Assembly (NCBI RefSeq): GCF_902167145.1
Contig: NC_050098.1
Location: 35,706,501-35,770,500 of the forward strand
DNA: 64,000 bases
From: Zea mays
Taxonomy: Eukaryota > Streptophyta > Magnoliopsida > Poales > Poaceae
Reading direction: 5' to 3'
Of the stretch, positions 61,789 to 64,000 are shown one piece after another; position 1 is the stretch's first letter, and every line of letters begins with the position of its first letter. The notes below the pieces were generated by a model, which searched no databases, was not told the origin of the DNA, and saw nothing but the letters and a program-made list of their open reading frames with translations. The translations under genes and the position numbers were made by a program.

Positions 61789-63062
61789 GTGATGTCTAGA
61801 GATCACGCCAAGAGGGAGATCATGACCGGCGAAAAGGCCGCAAGCTCGGAGAGGACTCTCTCAAGGGAGTCCGGCAACAAACACAAGGAGGAATCCTCTT
61901 CCTCCATCAAGTCGCATCGGAGAGGTGACAAGAAGAAGAAGATGAAGAAGGTGGTCTACTACAAGACCGACTCTTCGTCACCCTATACATCAAGCTCCGA
62001 GATATCCATCGCTTCTAAGCGCCATGAGCGCAAGAAGTATAGTAAGATGCCCCTACGCTATCCCCGTATTTCAAAGCATGCTCCATTACTTTCCGTACCC
62101 CTAGGCAAACCACCAAATTTTGATGGTGAGGATTATTGCATGTGGAGTGATAAAATGAGGCACCATCTAACCTCACTCCACGAAAGTATTTGGGATATTG
62201 TTGAGTATGGAGCGCAGGTACCTAAGATGGGGGACAAGGACTACGACTCGGACGAGGCCGCCCAAATTAGGCACTTTAACTCCCAAGCCACGTCTATACT
62301 CCTCGCCTCCTTGTGTCGAGAGGAGTATAACAAAGTGCAAGGGTTAAAGAGCGCCAAAGAAATTTGGGACATCCTCAAAACCGCGCATGAAGGGGATAAG
62401 GTGACCAAGATCACCAAGTGTGAAACGATTGAGGGAGAACTCGGTTGATTCGTCCTCAACAAAGGGAAAGAGTCGCAAGCCATGTACAACCAGCTCAAGA
62501 CGATGGTCAACCAAGTGCGCAACCTTGAGAGCACCAAATGGGATGACCATGAAATGGTCAAGGTTATTCTAAGATCCCTTGTTTTTCGTAATCCTACTCA
62601 AGTTCAATTAATACGTGGGGATCCTAGAAACAAACTAATGTCTCCCAAGGAAGTGATTGGCAAGTTTGTGGGCTTTGAACTTATGATCAAAGACTCCAAA
62701 CACATTGTCAACTTGGAGCAAGGCGCCACCTCTATACCCGAGGTGCAACCCATCGCATTCAAAGTGACGGAAGAGAAGAAGGAGGAGTCTACACCAAGTA
62801 GGCTTCCAATTGACGCCTCCAAGCTCGACAACGAGGAAATGGCGCTCATCATCAAGAGCTTCCGCCAAATCCTCAAGCAAAGGAGGGGGAAGAACTACGA
62901 GTCCCACTCTAAGAAGGTGTGCTACAAGTGTGGTAAGTCAGGTCACTTTATTGCTAAATGTCCAATCTCTAGTGAAAGTGACAGGGACAAAGACAAGGGG
63001 AAGAAGAAGAAGAAGAGGTACCACAAGAAGAAGGGCGACGATGCCCACATATGTCTGGAATG
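61789..63062 (+). pseudogene. Gag of Sirevirus E
   Basis: One frame from ATG 61789 (MMSRDHAKREIM) through Lys/Ser-rich and SSSEIS blocks, LLSVPLGKPPNFDGEDYCMW, LKSAKEIWDILKTAHEGDK and MYNQLKTMVNQVRNL. The CCHC knuckle C-Y-K-C-G-K-S-G-H-F-I-A-K-C is near 62919-62964, followed by a basic KKKKKRYHKKK stretch. The only stop inside is TGA 62446-62448, where Arg (CGA) is expected, a C-to-T transition. The frame is cut after HICLE by element F. Confidence 0.88.
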
Positions 63063-64000
63063 TGTAACACCCTTGGTGTTACTGTCACTAAAACTTGAGC
63101 ATAACATCATGAGCATTAGCATAATCATGTGTTTGTTACACTTAGAATGCATTCACTAGGCAAAAAATTCAAACAAGTTGTATTGAGGTGACTGGTCATG
63201 GGTGAAACCCTAGGGTAGGGTACTTAACCCTAAACTAGGCCTAGGAGTGTCAATAAAGCCCAAATGAGAGAAAACTTCAAAACTCATGAAAAATAATCAT
63301 AAGATATCACATTTAATGGACTTAAGTGGCACCCAAACCCTAGAAGTGCCAAAAACCCTAAAAGATGCCTGGAAAACCCAAGTTAAAAACCTAAGGGGGT
63401 TATATGTAAATTTTGCACACTTTTGGACCCAAGTGTAAAAACCAAGGAATTAGGGTACCCTAAAGCATAAGGTTCACATATTTGAGGATTTCCAAGTCAA
63501 AAGATGAGATTTGGGGCTTATTTGCAAAAGGCCACTCTACACCTCTCATGTGGCTAAGCCTGAAAATAAGAGAACAGGGCTGACTTTGGAGCTCTGTAGT
63601 TTTAAAAATACAAAAAAAATGCCTAGGGTCAACACATCAAAAGTCTAGAGCTATAATAGAAGAACAACTTTGCTTAAGTAACTAAGCTTTGATCACATAC
63701 AAAGTTTGGAGAAAAATAAGCTCAAAGTGGTGCTGTCAATCACTCTCATGACTGAATTTTGTTCACCAGTGACATTGGCCAGACTTTTGGGTCGAATTAG
63801 AGTGGGATCTATTGCTCGATTAGGGATAGTTGCTATAGTCGATTTGTAGCTGGATCATACGGCTACAAGTTTGCTACAGATGCATTGGCAAGTTGTTGCA
63901 CAAAAATTCGAGATCTAGGCATTGCAATTCGGCCTGTCAGGCACTCTGAATCAGGGCTTCGATGGTACAGTGTAAAGATCAGATCACCAGTTCAGATAAC
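63063..64000 (+). mobile_element. LTR element F inserted in Sirevirus E gag, runs off the window
   Basis: TGTAACACCC begins at 63063, exactly where the Sirevirus Gag sequence is lost; gaatg precedes it as a probable target site. The rest to 64000 is AT-rich and noncoding, with no primer site or second LTR, so it is likely all LTR. Family unknown. Confidence 0.6.

Larger units (their letters stand above)
60570..63062 (+). mobile_element. Ty1/copia Sirevirus-type element E, 5' part
   Basis: 5' LTR, initiator-tRNA-type primer site and gag on +, in normal order. After the CCHC knuckle region the Gag frame is cut at 63062 by another LTR; pol would lie beyond the window. Confidence 0.88.

Overview
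The window reads as grass nuclear DNA, most likely maize (Zea) or a close relative. It is mostly nested transposable elements: Sirevirus-type Ty1/copia elements with maize-like LTRs, long Ty3/gypsy elements of Tat/RIRE2-like layout, a Helitron with a TCTCTACTA-type 5' end and a CTAG 3' end, a hAT element and a Tourist-like MITE. There is one convincing ordinary host gene, an intronless pectin methylesterase/invertase inhibitor-domain gene (11358-11906, + strand). There is also a fragment of chloroplast DNA holding the start of ndhB. No family database could be searched, so element names stay at lineage level.

Layout. (A) 1-9836: 3' part of a Tat-like gypsy element on +, with a broken gag-pol, an 81-bp tandem array, an uninterrupted five-exon gene on the opposite strand, and a 476-bp 3' LTR. 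It is inserted in plastid-derived DNA (9837 to about 10228). 10229-13526 is the gene island: a GC-rich repeat, a tRNA-like sequence, the inhibitor gene and a 178-bp MITE. (B) 13527-27653: complete Tat-like element on -, 622-bp LTRs with two visible differences, 5-bp duplication gggtg. 27659-29353: decayed gypsy LTR/gag remains. (C) 29354-50021: Sirevirus on -, split by (B2) 34671-46453, a deleted relative of B (5-bp duplication gttag), which is itself split by a Helitron (36407-38535). (D) 50095-58899: gypsy LTR split by a hAT transposon (50383-58213), which holds a further 4.7-kb insertion. D's interior keeps a decayed antisense coiled-coil exon. (E) from 60570: Sirevirus on +, interrupted at 63063 by another LTR element (F) that runs off the window.

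The most notable pattern is shared by A, B and B2 and left as a relic in D. Each carries, opposite to gag-pol, a multi-exon gene with GT-AG introns. In A, B and B2 it encodes an N-terminal domain like the plant 'putative gypsy-type transposon' family (Transposase_28-like) and a C-terminal coiled coil. It converges on pol, and a tandem array fills the space between the two 3' ends. In B and B2 a second, small acidic antisense ORF lies nearer the 3' LTR. In B it has its own TATA box; in B2 the Helitron landed in that box. In A the antisense gene reads through 1147 codons uninterrupted although the sense pol has two frameshifts and a stop.
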